Notes: generated by a model not told the origin, from the letters alone. A stretch of 37,407 bases of DNA from Lysobacterales bacterium (GCA_002715985.1 PBAO01000002.1:1-37407), one strand, 5' to 3'. Numbered from the stretch's first letter, positions 15,378 through 23,297 are shown. Program-made: numbers and translations.

Positions 15378-16707
15378 AACGAGGCTGGCCGGAAACATTG
15401 TGTTCAAGACGCCTGCAGCCCGGGCCGGCGAAGTCGTCGATGCCATCGGCGCGTGCGGTGAGAAACGCCAGCGCGTCATCGGCCTGGGTGAGCGCGGCCA
15501 GGATATGCTCGCCGAGTGCCCAGTCATAGGTCAGCGACAGGCCGTACCGACAGTATCGCAAGAGCATCTCGCGGGCCTGATCACGCCCGATGATCGGGTC
15601 GATCCGGCCGTGATAATAATAAAGCGGGGCGGCCAGCGGCGCCTCGCCCAGGCGATTGGCCGCCAGCGCTGCCTGCACGGCCGGCGTGTCGCGGGGGGCG
15701 TCTTGGGTGGTGTAATCGGCGAATGAGGCAAAGCTCAAGCCCGACAGCAACGGATCGCGTACGCCGGACAACCACTGGCCGAGACAGCTGTGGGCCAGGC
15801 GTTGGCGAACGTCTCGTCCACGGTCGTTCAATAATGCATCGAGATCGATCGACGGGTAGGCCTTGGCAAGGCCGAAGAACGCTTGAAAATAGATGCCGGC
15901 AAAGGCGTGCCCGTCCAGGTGCTCGGCCACGGCCTCCAGATCGCCCGGCACGCCGCCTGCCGCGATCCCGGTAATCGCCAGTTCGGGCGCATAGTCGGCG
16001 GCCATCTGTCCGGCCCAGAGCGTGGCAAAACCGCCCCCGGAATAGCCCCAAAGCCCGATTGGCGCATCCGGGCGGCCCAACAGCGTCTGTGCCCCGCGTA
16101 GACCGTCGAGCACGGCATGGCCGGCCTGGCGCCCTGACAGATAGGCCATGTTCGGCCCTTCGTGGTCGGGCAACACAACCGGCCAGCCGTCGGCGAGTGC
16201 GGCCGAAACAAAGTGTTGTTCGATCAGCGTGCCGCGAAGAATTTCCTGTGATGGGTTACAGATCGGGTTGAGCGCGTCATAGGCGACCTGATACGACAGT
16301 AGACGCCGGCGGGCCGGCGTCGGAAGGAGCAGGGTCGCCACGTCGGCCACCGGGGCCCCGTGGGTATTCCGGCTGCGATAGACGAATTGCCAGGCCCGGG
16401 CGGAAACATGCCCGAAAAGATAAGCACGCGGGCTAACCGGGCGATAACGGACGATCGTGCCGGGCTCCAGCTCGGCCAGGCGAGCCTCGGCTGGCTGGCG
16501 ATAGAACGGATCGTTGGCTGGCATCTCGATGGTCTTGCCCGGCGACGGCCAGGCTACGGGCGCCCAGCTTGTCTCGTGCGTTTCGGCCTGAGCCAGGCCC
16601 GGGGGTGTCGCGACGATGTCACCGGCCCGGCCGAGGGCACAGCCGCTCAGCAGGCTGGCCAGAACCGCGGCGACCCCGCCGATGAACACTAGCCGGCAGA
16701 GATCCAT
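15349..16707 (-). CDS. Secretory-lipase-like alpha/beta hydrolase lipoprotein
   Basis: A 452-residue exported hydrolase. The signal peptide ends in lipobox LLSGC (Cys 23), predicting a membrane-anchored lipoprotein. The catalytic triad is readable as S223 in GYSGG (221-225), D370 in GRIDP and H401 in LGEHI, in the order of the secretory lipase (LIP) family typified by Candida lipases and bacterial relatives. N-terminal features DPFY and GTIVRYRPV are also typical of that family. Likely substrates are esters or acylglycerols. ATG 16707 lies 19 bases inside the end of the MFS gene on the same strand, so the two are probably co-transcribed. The 3' end overlaps the convergent phosphoesterase gene. 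Confidence 0.83.
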   Translation of the reverse strand: MDLCRLVFIGGVAAVLASLLSGCALGRAGDIVATPPGLAQAETHETSWAPVAWPSPGKTIEMPANDPFYRQPAEARLAELEPGTIVRYRPVSPRAYLFGHVSARAWQFVYRSRNTHGAPVADVATLLLPTPARRRLLSYQVAYDALNPICNPSQEILRGTLIEQHFVSAALADGWPVVLPDHEGPNMAYLSGRQAGHAVLDGLRGAQTLLGRPDAPIGLWGYSGGGFATLWAGQMAADYAPELAITGIAAGGVPGDLEAVAEHLDGHAFAGIYFQAFFGLAKAYPSIDLDALLNDRGRDVRQRLAHSCLGQWLSGVRDPLLSGLSFASFADYTTQDAPRDTPAVQAALAANRLGEAPLAAPLYYYHGRIDPIIGRDQAREMLLRYCRYGLSLTYDWALGEHILAALTQADDALAFLTARADGIDDFAGPGCRRLEHNVSGQPRSTPQSTLSR

Positions 16708-17879
16708 CGGTTCCGTCCAGCACCCAGCCCGGCGAGCATCGCGGCCACGCCGATTACTGCGAGCAATACACCACAGGCCGCCCAACTGCCACGCCAGTCG
16801 TGGATCACGCCGATGGCCAGTGGGCCCATCGCAGCCATGACATAGCCCGCACCCTGGGCCATACCGGACAATTCGGCCGCCGAGTCGGCGTCGGGCGCGC
16901 GCAGGGCAAGCAGCGTCAACGCCATGGAAAAACTGCCGCCCTGGCCGAGGCCCAGCACCACCGCCACCGGCCAGATCCAGCCCAGCGGCGCATACAGACA
17001 GCCCGCCAGCCCGGTCAGCGTCACCGCCAGCACGGCCACCAGCACGCCGCGCTGATCGGTCAGTCGCGTGGCGACCCACGGCACCACGAGCGCACTGGCC
17101 ACCTGCACGAGAATCGAAGTCGATAACACCAGCCCCGCGGCCACCGGTTGCATGCCGCGATCGACCAGAATGGTGGGCAGCCAGCCGAACACGATATAGG
17201 CCAGCGACGACTGCAGGCCCATGAATGCCGTGACCTGCCACGCCAGTGGCTCGCACAGCAGTCGTTGGCCCGAGCGCCGTGGACGTGTTTTCTGTGGCCG
17301 GGGGGCCAGCTGGGACCACCACAGCCCGCCGGCCACCACCGCCGGCACCAGCCAGAAGGCCAGCGCGGCCTGCCAATCGTGATCGAAGACGAGCCGTAGG
17401 GGCTCGGTCGCGCCCGCTGCCAGTGCCGCGCCGAGATTGAGCAACATGGTGTAAAGACCGGTCATCAGACCGATCTGATCGGGAAAATCGCGTTTGACCA
17501 GGCCGGGCAGCAGGACGCCCATGATGCCGATCGCCCCGCCGGCGATCGCGGTGCCGATGAACAGTCCGGCCACGCCAATGAACGGCCGCACGGCCAGGGC
17601 AGCGCCCAGCACGGCCAGCACGATCAGTACGGCTCGCTCGGCGCCCAGGCGATGCGCCAGGCGCGGGGCCGCCGGTGCCGCCAGTCCCAGGCACAGCACG
17701 GGCAGGGTGGTCAGCACGCTCTGACCGATCGAGCCCAGACCCATTGCATCGCCGATGGCCCCGAGCACCGGCGCCACGCTGGTCAGCGCCGGTCGCAGAT
17801 TGAGTGCGACCAGCAGCAACCCGGCTAGTGTCAGCCAGGGGGCTGTTTTATGAGCAGGTGCAACAGACGAGCTGGACAT
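16689..17879 (-). CDS. CynX/NimT-type major facilitator transporter
   Basis: A 396-residue protein with about twelve membrane segments. LNLRPALTSVAPVLGAI near the N-terminus is the hallmark of the CynX/NimT (cyanate/nitroimidazole) branch of the major facilitator superfamily. The conserved loops RLAHRLGAERA and, at mid-protein, a basic cytoplasmic loop (RPQKTRPRRSGQR) fit the family. Substrate is unknown. ATG 17879 (MSSSSVAP) is chosen as the start just before the first hydrophobic segment; a longer frame upstream runs through a palindromic operator. It is divergent from a LysR-type regulator 389 bases away, which is the usual arrangement for a regulated transporter. Confidence 0.85.
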   Translation of the reverse strand: MSSSSVAPAHKTAPWLTLAGLLLVALNLRPALTSVAPVLGAIGDAMGLGSIGQSVLTTLPVLCLGLAAPAAPRLAHRLGAERAVLIVLAVLGAALAVRPFIGVAGLFIGTAIAGGAIGIMGVLLPGLVKRDFPDQIGLMTGLYTMLLNLGAALAAGATEPLRLVFDHDWQAALAFWLVPAVVAGGLWWSQLAPRPQKTRPRRSGQRLLCEPLAWQVTAFMGLQSSLAYIVFGWLPTILVDRGMQPVAAGLVLSTSILVQVASALVVPWVATRLTDQRGVLVAVLAVTLTGLAGCLYAPLGWIWPVAVVLGLGQGGSFSMALTLLALRAPDADSAAELSGMAQGAGYVMAAMGPLAIGVIHDWRGSWAACGVLLAVIGVAAMLAGLGAGRNRWISAG

Positions 17880-17897
17880 GGCCGATGATCCAAAGCA

Positions 17898-17918
17898 GAC
17901 CGTCGAGATTCGACGGTC
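17898..17918 (-). promoter_or_regulatory. Palindromic operator in the MFS 5' region
   Basis: GACCGTCG (17898-17905), a five-base spacer, then CGACGGTC (17911-17918): a perfect 8-5-8 dyad 19 bases upstream of the MFS start codon. On the minus strand a TATACA hexamer lies just upstream of it, so a protein bound here would block transcription initiation or early elongation. Confidence 0.5.
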
Positions 17919-18155
17919 GTTGTATAGCGCCGGTATTCTGCGCACGCGGCCCGGTTTTTACCAGTCGGGTGCCGGGCCTGTGGCCGTTTCTTACGAGTCC
18001 GTGCCAAGTGCTGTCTTGAGGCAGGACGAGACGTAACACGCACCACGCCCTCATTCTGCGCTCGTGTGCTGGAACGCTGGATTGCCACGTGTTGTCGATT
18101 ACAGGGCGCTTGTCCGAAGGGCTGGGCCCACAGTTTGGGCCTGCGGCGTTCGCAT

Positions 18156-18175
18156 CTTGATCGTGGCACATCAAG
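18156..18175. promoter_or_regulatory. Candidate LysR-type regulator binding site
   Basis: CTTGAT-N8-ATCAAG is a perfect interrupted dyad and contains T-N11-A spacings, the general form of LysR-type operator sites. It lies 93 bases upstream of the LysR gene, a position compatible with autoregulation and with control of the divergent transporter. Confidence 0.4.
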
Positions 18176-18226
18176 ACCGGTGGCTCGCGCCTTGCCCGGC
18201 CACGTCTGGGGCACCGACGCGGCGCT

Positions 18227-18262
18227 CGTACCGAACGGCAACAGCCCGCGCCACGTTATATT
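18227..18262 (+). promoter_or_regulatory. LysR gene promoter with upstream motif; leaderless mRNA likely
   Basis: A -10 box TATATT (18257-18262) is followed by only six bases (GGCGCC) before ATG 18269, so transcription should start at or next to the start codon. No Shine-Dalgarno sequence is present. At the -35 position there is no TTGACA-like box; instead the segment TCGTACCGAACGGCAACAGC and the next CC (18227-18248) match the right arm of the tauE/yccS inverted repeat with its flank at 19 of 22 positions. Confidence 0.5.
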
Positions 18263-18268
18263 GGCGCC

Positions 18269-19186
18269 ATGAATATCCGGGATGTCGATCTGAATCTGCT
18301 GGTCATGCTCGATGCCCTGCTGCGCGAGCAGAGCGTGACCCGTGCCGCACGCGCGATGGATATCACCCAGCCGGCCATGAGCAATGCGCTCAAGCGGCTG
18401 CGCAAACTGCTGGGGGATCCGGTGCTCGTACGCACGGCCAGCGGCATGCAGCCCACGGCCCGAGCAGCCCAGCTGCATCGGCCCGTGCGCAACGTGCTGG
18501 CCGAGATGGAAGCCCTGATCGCGCCCAATCGTGCCTTCGAGCCGGAGACGGCCGAGCGTTTGTTCACGATTTTGATCACCGATTACGCCGCCTCGATTCT
18601 GATGCCGCACATCGTGGATGTGCTCGAGGACGAGGCGCCCAATATCGCGCTCAACATCCTGTCGGCCGGATCGGACGCCATCGACCAGATCGAGCGCGGC
18701 GAAGCGGATTTTCTGGTCAACGAATTCGGGCGGCTGCCGGCCAATTTCCACCAGCAGCGGTTATGGACCGATCGTCTGGCCTGCCTGATCCGTGCCGATC
18801 ATCCGGTACTGGCCGCGGCCGGCGGCACGCTCACGCTGGACGCGTTTCTATCGCAGCGCCATGTGCTGATCACCCAGACCGGCGTGGGCCTGTCACGCAT
18901 CGACGAAGCCCTGGCCGACCGCGGCCTGTCGCGGACCATCAGTGTGCTTACGCGTCACTATCAGTTGCCACGCGAACTGATTGCCCATTCCGACATGATC
19001 GTGGCCCTGCCGGCACGTATTGCCCGTTATCAGGCCCGTCATCTGGGCCTGGTCGTCCAGCCGCCGCCGATCGATCTGCCTGGCTTCGAGATCGGCATGG
19101 CCTGGGGCGCGCTCGATCATCACGACATGGCTCATCGCTGGCTGCGCGAGCGCATCATCGCCATCGCGCGCGAGCGGATCGTCTGA
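18269..19186 (+). CDS. LysR-type transcriptional regulator (NodD-like branch)
   Basis: A 305-residue regulator. The N-terminal winged helix-turn-helix spans about residues 6-65 (DLNLLVMLDALLREQSVTRAA, AMDITQPAMSNALKRLR, LLGDPVLVRT). The remainder is the two-lobed LysR effector-binding domain (about 90-300). The DLNLL...MSNALKRLR pattern places it in the NodD/NahR/SyrM-like branch, which often controls adjacent catabolic or transport genes. The divergent MFS transporter is the most likely target. The mRNA appears leaderless. Confidence 0.88.
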   Translation: MNIRDVDLNLLVMLDALLREQSVTRAARAMDITQPAMSNALKRLRKLLGDPVLVRTASGMQPTARAAQLHRPVRNVLAEMEALIAPNRAFEPETAERLFTILITDYAASILMPHIVDVLEDEAPNIALNILSAGSDAIDQIERGEADFLVNEFGRLPANFHQQRLWTDRLACLIRADHPVLAAAGGTLTLDAFLSQRHVLITQTGVGLSRIDEALADRGLSRTISVLTRHYQLPRELIAHSDMIVALPARIARYQARHLGLVVQPPPIDLPGFEIGMAWGALDHHDMAHRWLRERIIAIARERIV

Positions 19187-19199
19187 TCGTGTGGGCTCA

Positions 19200-19217
19200 C
19201 GGCCACCGGCGTGGCCG
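19200..19217 (+). terminator. Hairpin after the LysR gene
   Basis: CGGCCAC-cggc-GTGGCCG, a perfect seven-base stem beginning 14 bases after the LysR stop codon. It has no T tract, so it is at best a weak intrinsic terminator. The remaining bases to 19467 show no supported gene. Confidence 0.4.
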
Positions 19218-19467
19218 CAGCCGGGCAGCGAGCCCGAAGCCGTCGGCCGCGAATGAACGCCAACGAGCGCGAATCAGGTAAAGACAATCCGCCGATGCAC
19301 GTCGATGCCGGAGCGAATGATCCAACAAGGGGGGCGGCCTCGATGCGATGCCCGGTCTCGAGCCCTGCTTCGTATCCGCCCATTCCTGTCGTCATCCGTG
19401 CCGATCGGCGTTCGTGCACGGATAACCGCCGGGTCTTCGTGCGCATGCCGTGTCGGCTCGACACCAC

Positions 19468-19499
19468 AAAAAAGCCCCCATCACCAGGGCGATGGGGGC
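19468..19499 (-). terminator. Rho-independent terminator of the BCCT gene
   Basis: On the minus strand GCCCCCATC (19499-19491), an eight-base loop, GATGGGGGC (19482-19474), then a run of six T (19473-19468). The stem is nine perfect pairs, mostly GC, and begins 20 bases after the BCCT stop codon. This is a canonical intrinsic terminator. Confidence 0.92.
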
Positions 19500-19519
19500 C
19501 TGGGCCTCAGGCCCGGCGA

Positions 19520-21211
19520 TCAGCTCTTGTCAGTTGACGACTCGTCGTCCTTGATGTGATAGCCGGACTGCATGTTGGCCGCGTCGGCATCCTCCAGATC
19601 GTCTTCTTCCCAGACGTCATTGAGAATATCGCGAGCCTCGAAGGCATCGGCGCCGACGGGCATTTCCTTGTACTGCTCGTGCAGTTCCAGAAGCATGCGG
19701 CGTCGGTCGTCGCGCAGTTCCGTGGTCAGCACATAGACCATCAGATAGAGAATGACCATGAACGGCAGCGCGGACAGCAGCGAGCCGGTCTGCAGGCCTT
19801 TCAGTCCGCCCGCGGCAATCAGCGTCAGGCAGATGGCGGCCATCAACAGGCCCCAGGTCAAACGCTTGTAAAGCGGCGGGTCGAGCGAGCCGTTGTCGGT
19901 CATCTGGGCCACGATATACGAGGCCGAATCGGCCGATGTGACCAGAAAGATGAAGATCAGGCCCATCGCCAGAACCGACAGCACGTTGGTGAACGGCATC
20001 ATCTCGAAGAACGTGAACAGCGCCTGCGTGATGTTGGTATCCACCGCGCTGGCCAGTTGCCCCGAGGCATCACCGAACAGTTCCATATGCAGGGCCGCGC
20101 CGCCGAACACGCCGATGAACAGGCAGGCCAGGATCGAGGGCACGATCAGCACGCCAACAACATATTCACGAATGGTGCGGCCCTTGGAAACACGAGCCAC
20201 GAACGTGCCCACAAAGGGCGACCAGGCGATCACCCACGCCCAGTAAAAGACCGTCCAGGAGCTGATCCAGTCTTCGCCGGTCTCGCGGAACGGGTTCATC
20301 CGCAGACTCATGCCGATGAAGTGCTGTAGATAATCGCCCAGGCCGACCACGATGGTGTTCAGGATGAACATCGTGGGGCCGGTGAACAGCACCCACGCCA
20401 TCAAGCCCAGGCACAGCGCCATGTTGATGTTGGACAGCCACTGGATGCCCTTGTCCAGCCCGGTATAGCTGGAGATCGTGTAGCAGACACACATGATGGC
20501 CAGGATCACGAACTGCCAGAAAAAGCCTTCGCTGACACCGATCAGCTGATGCAGGCCGCCGTTGATCTGCAGCACGCCCAGACCCAGCGATGTCGCCACG
20601 CCCATGACTGTGGCCACCACCGCAAAGATGTTGACTGCGTTGTTCACCGGCGCATGGCTTTTCTTGGGCAGCTTGCCGGTCAGTGGGGCCAGAACGGTCG
20701 AGACCAGACCTTCCTGCTCCTTCCGGAACTGATAATAAGCCACGATCAGACCCACGATCGCAAAGCCTGCCCACTGGCTCAGCCCCCAGTGAAAATAAGA
20801 ATACTGGATGGCATAGCGTGCGGCTTCCGGGGTGGAGCCGGGCATGTCGTTGTAGGGCGGATGCACGTAGTGAAGAATCGGCTCGGCCAGACCGTAGAAC
20901 ACCAGGCCCACGCCAAAGCCCGCAGCCAGGAGCATGCTCACCCACGAGAAGAAGCTGTACTCCGGCTCGCTATAGGGTGAGCCCAGGCGGATCTTGCCGT
21001 ATTTGCTGGCCGCCAGGCAGATGAGAAAAACAACGAAGCCGAAGACCGATATCAGATACAGCCAGCCAACGTAGTGCGACACGGTATCCAGCGCCGCACC
21101 GGCGATATTGCCGAACGCCTCGGGAAAGGCGGCACCGAGTGCCACGAGCACGGCAATGATCGACGCTGCCCCGAAGAATACAATCTGCTTACTGCCACGT
21201 GGTTCGTTCAC
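19520..21211 (-). CDS. BCCT family betaine/carnitine/choline transporter
   Basis: A 563-residue inner-membrane transporter with twelve predicted helices. The BCCT signature FYWAWVIAWSPFVGTFVARV is in helix 8, and the glycine-rich MGVATSLGLGVLQINGG motif is the ion and substrate region typical of Na-coupled glycine betaine carriers. The C-terminal 60 residues are charged and acidic (WEEDDLEDADAAN), expected in the cytoplasm and often involved in osmotic sensing. It probably imports glycine betaine or a related compatible solute, fitting a halophilic organism. The start is GTG 21211, supported by GAGGG eight bases upstream. The gene is monocistronic, with its own terminator and a 307-base upstream region. 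Confidence 0.9.
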   Translation of the reverse strand: MNEPRGSKQIVFFGAASIIAVLVALGAAFPEAFGNIAGAALDTVSHYVGWLYLISVFGFVVFLICLAASKYGKIRLGSPYSEPEYSFFSWVSMLLAAGFGVGLVFYGLAEPILHYVHPPYNDMPGSTPEAARYAIQYSYFHWGLSQWAGFAIVGLIVAYYQFRKEQEGLVSTVLAPLTGKLPKKSHAPVNNAVNIFAVVATVMGVATSLGLGVLQINGGLHQLIGVSEGFFWQFVILAIMCVCYTISSYTGLDKGIQWLSNINMALCLGLMAWVLFTGPTMFILNTIVVGLGDYLQHFIGMSLRMNPFRETGEDWISSWTVFYWAWVIAWSPFVGTFVARVSKGRTIREYVVGVLIVPSILACLFIGVFGGAALHMELFGDASGQLASAVDTNITQALFTFFEMMPFTNVLSVLAMGLIFIFLVTSADSASYIVAQMTDNGSLDPPLYKRLTWGLLMAAICLTLIAAGGLKGLQTGSLLSALPFMVILYLMVYVLTTELRDDRRRMLLELHEQYKEMPVGADAFEARDILNDVWEEDDLEDADAANMQSGYHIKDDESSTDKS

Positions 21212-21518
21212 TAAAAGCCCTCGTTTAGAGACATGAGCATCGCCGCGACAATGCGCCGGACGCTGTTATTAGAGGAACACGTCTAATTTTGCTTTGCAAA
21301 ACCGCGGTTTGGCTGGCCTATACAGCGACCGGATGTAAAGACGGTGCCTGTCTCTGGCGCGCGAGTCGCTCGTCCGTGTGAGTACGGATACCCGAACCGA
21401 GGTCAGAATGTTGTAGTCAACCGAATATCGAACATCCGGCTGTGACCAAGCCAAGAGCCGTATGGCAGAACGTTGCTATGGGTATCGCCTGCAGACCGTG
21501 GTTCATGCCGATCTCGAC
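21212..21518 (-). promoter_or_regulatory. BCCT upstream region with ATTAGA dyad
   Basis: This 307-base gap holds no supported gene. It serves as the 5' region of the BCCT gene. Its clearest element is ATTAGA (21268-21273), eight bases, TCTAAT (21282-21287), a perfect dyad 57 bases before the start codon in an AT-rich stretch. The minus-strand sequence TCTAATAAC could include a -10 box, but no well-spaced -35 box is seen. A regulator bound at the dyad could control osmolyte uptake. Confidence 0.45.
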
Positions 21519-21944
21519 TCAGGCATCCATGTCGTCACGACAATGTTCGGGACGCGTAGCGATGAACACGCCGACCGTGACCAGAATGGCCCCGACCAGG
21601 CCGATGAGCCAGAGTTGGTCGACCGTCAACCAGACGAGCCCCCAGCTTGCGAGCATCAGCGACAGCGCCAGAATCTTGGCGCGCCGATGGATCGCGCCGT
21701 GATCCTGCCAGCGTCGAAGGGGCGGGCCGTAGGTCGGATGACGGCGCAGTCTGGCACGCAGTGCCGGCGAGGCCTTGCCGGCGGCCCAGGCAGCGACGAT
21801 CAGAAACGGTGTCGTGGGCAAGACCGGCAGCACGACACCTATGGCGGCCAGGGCGATGAAAAATCCGGCCACAGCACGATAAAACCAGCGCAGCCCGCGG
21901 TTGTTGACAGCCTGTGACCTGTGTTTAGTTGACGGCGACGACAT
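21519..21944 (-). CDS. YbaN family (DUF454) inner-membrane protein
   Basis: A 141-residue protein with three to four hydrophobic segments. The DUF454/YbaN signature GVVLPVLPTTPFLIVAAWAAG is present (about residues 36-56), followed by the conserved amphipathic region with basic residues (ALRARLRRHPTYGPPLRRW) and GAI...AK. E. coli YbaN is an inner-membrane protein of unknown function. Start ATG 21944 (MSSPSTKHRS) is preferred because the family begins shortly before the first helix. The start codon lies inside a 14-base palindrome. It is divergent from a lipoprotein gene. Confidence 0.82.
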   Translation of the reverse strand: MSSPSTKHRSQAVNNRGLRWFYRAVAGFFIALAAIGVVLPVLPTTPFLIVAAWAAGKASPALRARLRRHPTYGPPLRRWQDHGAIHRRAKILALSLMLASWGLVWLTVDQLWLIGLVGAILVTVGVFIATRPEHCRDDMDA

Positions 21945-21954
21945 ATCGATATGT
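21941..21954. promoter_or_regulatory. ACATATCGATATGT palindrome over the YbaN start codon
   Basis: A perfect 14-base palindrome, AT-rich in context, that includes the YbaN start codon (21944-21942). Its position would suit an operator or a translation-masking element. It lies in the divergent region shared with the lipoprotein gene at 22059. Confidence 0.35.
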
Positions 21955-22058
21955 TGGCAGATTCGTCTGTGGTCCACACCACACACCCGCCGATCTCGGT
22001 GCCGCGATAGCGACACGTGTTCAACACCCAGCCCAAGTTTCAATCAGAAGGAAACCTC

Positions 22059-22781
22059 ATGACGATTCGCTCTTCTTTTTCTACCGGTGCAACGCTGGCC
22101 ACCACGCTGGCCGTGCTGGCCCTGGCCGGCTGTGGCGGCGGCGTGAACCTCAAACCGGCTTCATCCGTCGGGCCTAACAGCGACGGCGATCGCAGCGTGG
22201 TGAATGCTGTGGACGGTGTCCAGATGCGGGTCAAGACCGGCCAGTGGGACGGCGATGCCAGCGTGCTGCGCGACGTAACCCCGATACACGTGCGTATCGA
22301 GAACGAAAGCGACCAGCCGATACGCCTGAGCTATGAAAACTTCGCGCTCGTAGCAGAAGCCACCGGCCAGCGGTTTGCTGCCCTGCCACCGATCGCCATC
22401 AACGGCTCGGTCGAACGCAGTGCCAACGTCGTGGGCAGCCCGGGCTTCACGTCTTCCGGATTTGCCGTGGCGCCGTATTATGCCTCCAGCTATCCCACCA
22501 TGAACGCCTACGGCACGGCCTATGGCTATGACACGGGCTACTACAACAACTACATCAGTCGCTGGGCCGATTACAGCGTCGAGCTGCCCACGCCCTATAT
22601 GCGCCAAGTGGCCATTCCGGATGGCGTGGTCGAGCCGGGCGGCATGATCGAAGGCTTTCTGTACTTCGAAGAAGTGCCCACCGACAAAGTCGCCGGCGTG
22701 GATTTTCGCTCGACCCTGGTCAATGCCGAAACCGGCAACCGTTTTGGCCAGATCAGCGTACCGTTCATCGCGACCCAGTAA
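22059..22781 (+). CDS. Lipoprotein of unknown function
   Basis: A 240-residue lipoprotein with a clear signal peptide and lipobox LALAGC, followed by a flexible GGG linker. The mature domain looks like an immunoglobulin-like beta sandwich: VTPIHVRIENESDQPIRLSYENFALV is typical of strands in such folds, and the C-terminus returns to beta structure (FLYFEEVP, ISVPFIATQ). A Tyr/Gly/Ala/Ser-rich segment (YYASSYPTMNAYGTAYGYD and on) sits mid-protein. I do not recognise the family. The start ATG 22059 has the ribosome binding site AGAAGGAAA six bases upstream. A strong terminator follows, so the gene is probably monocistronic. Confidence 0.78.
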   Translation: MTIRSSFSTGATLATTLAVLALAGCGGGVNLKPASSVGPNSDGDRSVVNAVDGVQMRVKTGQWDGDASVLRDVTPIHVRIENESDQPIRLSYENFALVAEATGQRFAALPPIAINGSVERSANVVGSPGFTSSGFAVAPYYASSYPTMNAYGTAYGYDTGYYNNYISRWADYSVELPTPYMRQVAIPDGVVEPGGMIEGFLYFEEVPTDKVAGVDFRSTLVNAETGNRFGQISVPFIATQ

Positions 22782-22807
22782 TCGGGCTCGGATGATCCAG
22801 CGGATTG

Positions 22808-22832
22808 ACGGGCCTGCGGGCCCGTTTTTTTT
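22808..22832 (+). terminator. Rho-independent terminator after the lipoprotein gene
   Basis: ACGGGCC (22808-22814), loop TGCG, GGCCCGT (22819-22825), then an uninterrupted T run to 22832. The stem is seven perfect pairs and starts 27 bases after the stop codon. Canonical intrinsic terminator. Confidence 0.93.
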
Positions 22833-22874
22833 GCGATTGCGGGGCATTACGGCACGAATCGGCGGGTTTGCCGG

Positions 22875-22904
22875 TTGGCGTCTGTCAGTTAATTCGGCTT
22901 AAAT
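22875..22904 (+). promoter_or_regulatory. Promoter candidate for the membrane zinc-ribbon gene
   Basis: TTGGCG (22875-22880), an 18-base spacer, then TTAAAT (22899-22904); each hexamer matches consensus at four of six positions. It lies after the lipoprotein terminator and about 78 bases before the start codon at 22983, in a locally AT-rich stretch. Confidence 0.4.
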
Positions 22905-22982
22905 ACGGGGCCTTCGAATAATCGTTCGCGCTCGAGGGCATCGTGCTGGCGACATATCGCGCGAACCGACCAAGGAAAATTC

Positions 22983-23258
22983 ATGGCCAAGCCGATCGAA
23001 ACCCGGTACTGCGAGAACTGCAACAAGCCCGTCAGTCGCGAGCGCCAGACCTGCCAGAATTGTGGCACCAAGCTCAGCCGCAACATGGGCAAGACCGGCT
23101 GTGTCCTGATCGCGCTTGTGGTGGGAATCGGGGTGATCGCCGCAATCTCGATCTTCAAATACATCTCGCAGAGCGATTTCGACCCGCAAGACCCGAGTGC
23201 CGGTGAAGGCCAGTCGCAGTCACGCATCACCCAGGTGCATACCGCCAAGCGCGTATAG
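22983..23258 (+). CDS. Small membrane protein with N-terminal zinc ribbon
   Basis: 91 residues. The N-terminus has two CxxC knuckles (CENCNKPVSRERQTCQNCG, residues 10-28), a typical zinc ribbon of the double-CxxC type. A single hydrophobic helix follows (about residues 40-60, VLIALVVGIGVIAAISIF), then a polar tail of 30 residues. The likely topology is ribbon in the cytoplasm and tail outside. Similar proteins are common and uncharacterised. Start ATG 22983 has AAGGAAA upstream. It is followed 39 bases later by mnmC and could be read with it. Confidence 0.75.
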   Translation: MAKPIETRYCENCNKPVSRERQTCQNCGTKLSRNMGKTGCVLIALVVGIGVIAAISIFKYISQSDFDPQDPSAGEGQSQSRITQVHTAKRV

Positions 23259-23297
23259 CACTGTCGCAACGAGCGTCAGGCCGGCCATCATGATGCG

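Larger units (their letters stand above)
17880..18268. other. MFS/LysR divergent intergenic region (389 bases)
   Basis: No gene is supported here; open frames across it lack start signals and resemble nothing known. It holds regulatory dyads: GACCGTCG-N5-CGACGGTC near the MFS start, GGCCCA-N5-TGGGCC at 18125-18141, CTTGAT-N8-ATCAAG at 18156-18175, and the promoter with a variant of the tauE/yccS motif directly before the LysR gene. Confidence 0.6.

Noticed and set aside
15349-17694. A possible fusion of the MFS and lipase-like genes in one 781-codon frame
   Set aside because: The upstream part is out of phase with the true MFS reading frame and Arg/Gly-rich; the lipase-like gene has its own signal peptide from ATG 16707.
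18066-18272. 68-codon frame in the MFS/LysR intergenic region
   Set aside because: No ribosome binding site, no family features, and it overlaps dyad elements and the LysR start.
19211-19537. 108-codon frame between the LysR and BCCT genes
   Set aside because: It runs through the BCCT terminator and into the BCCT 3' end, with no recognisable protein features.
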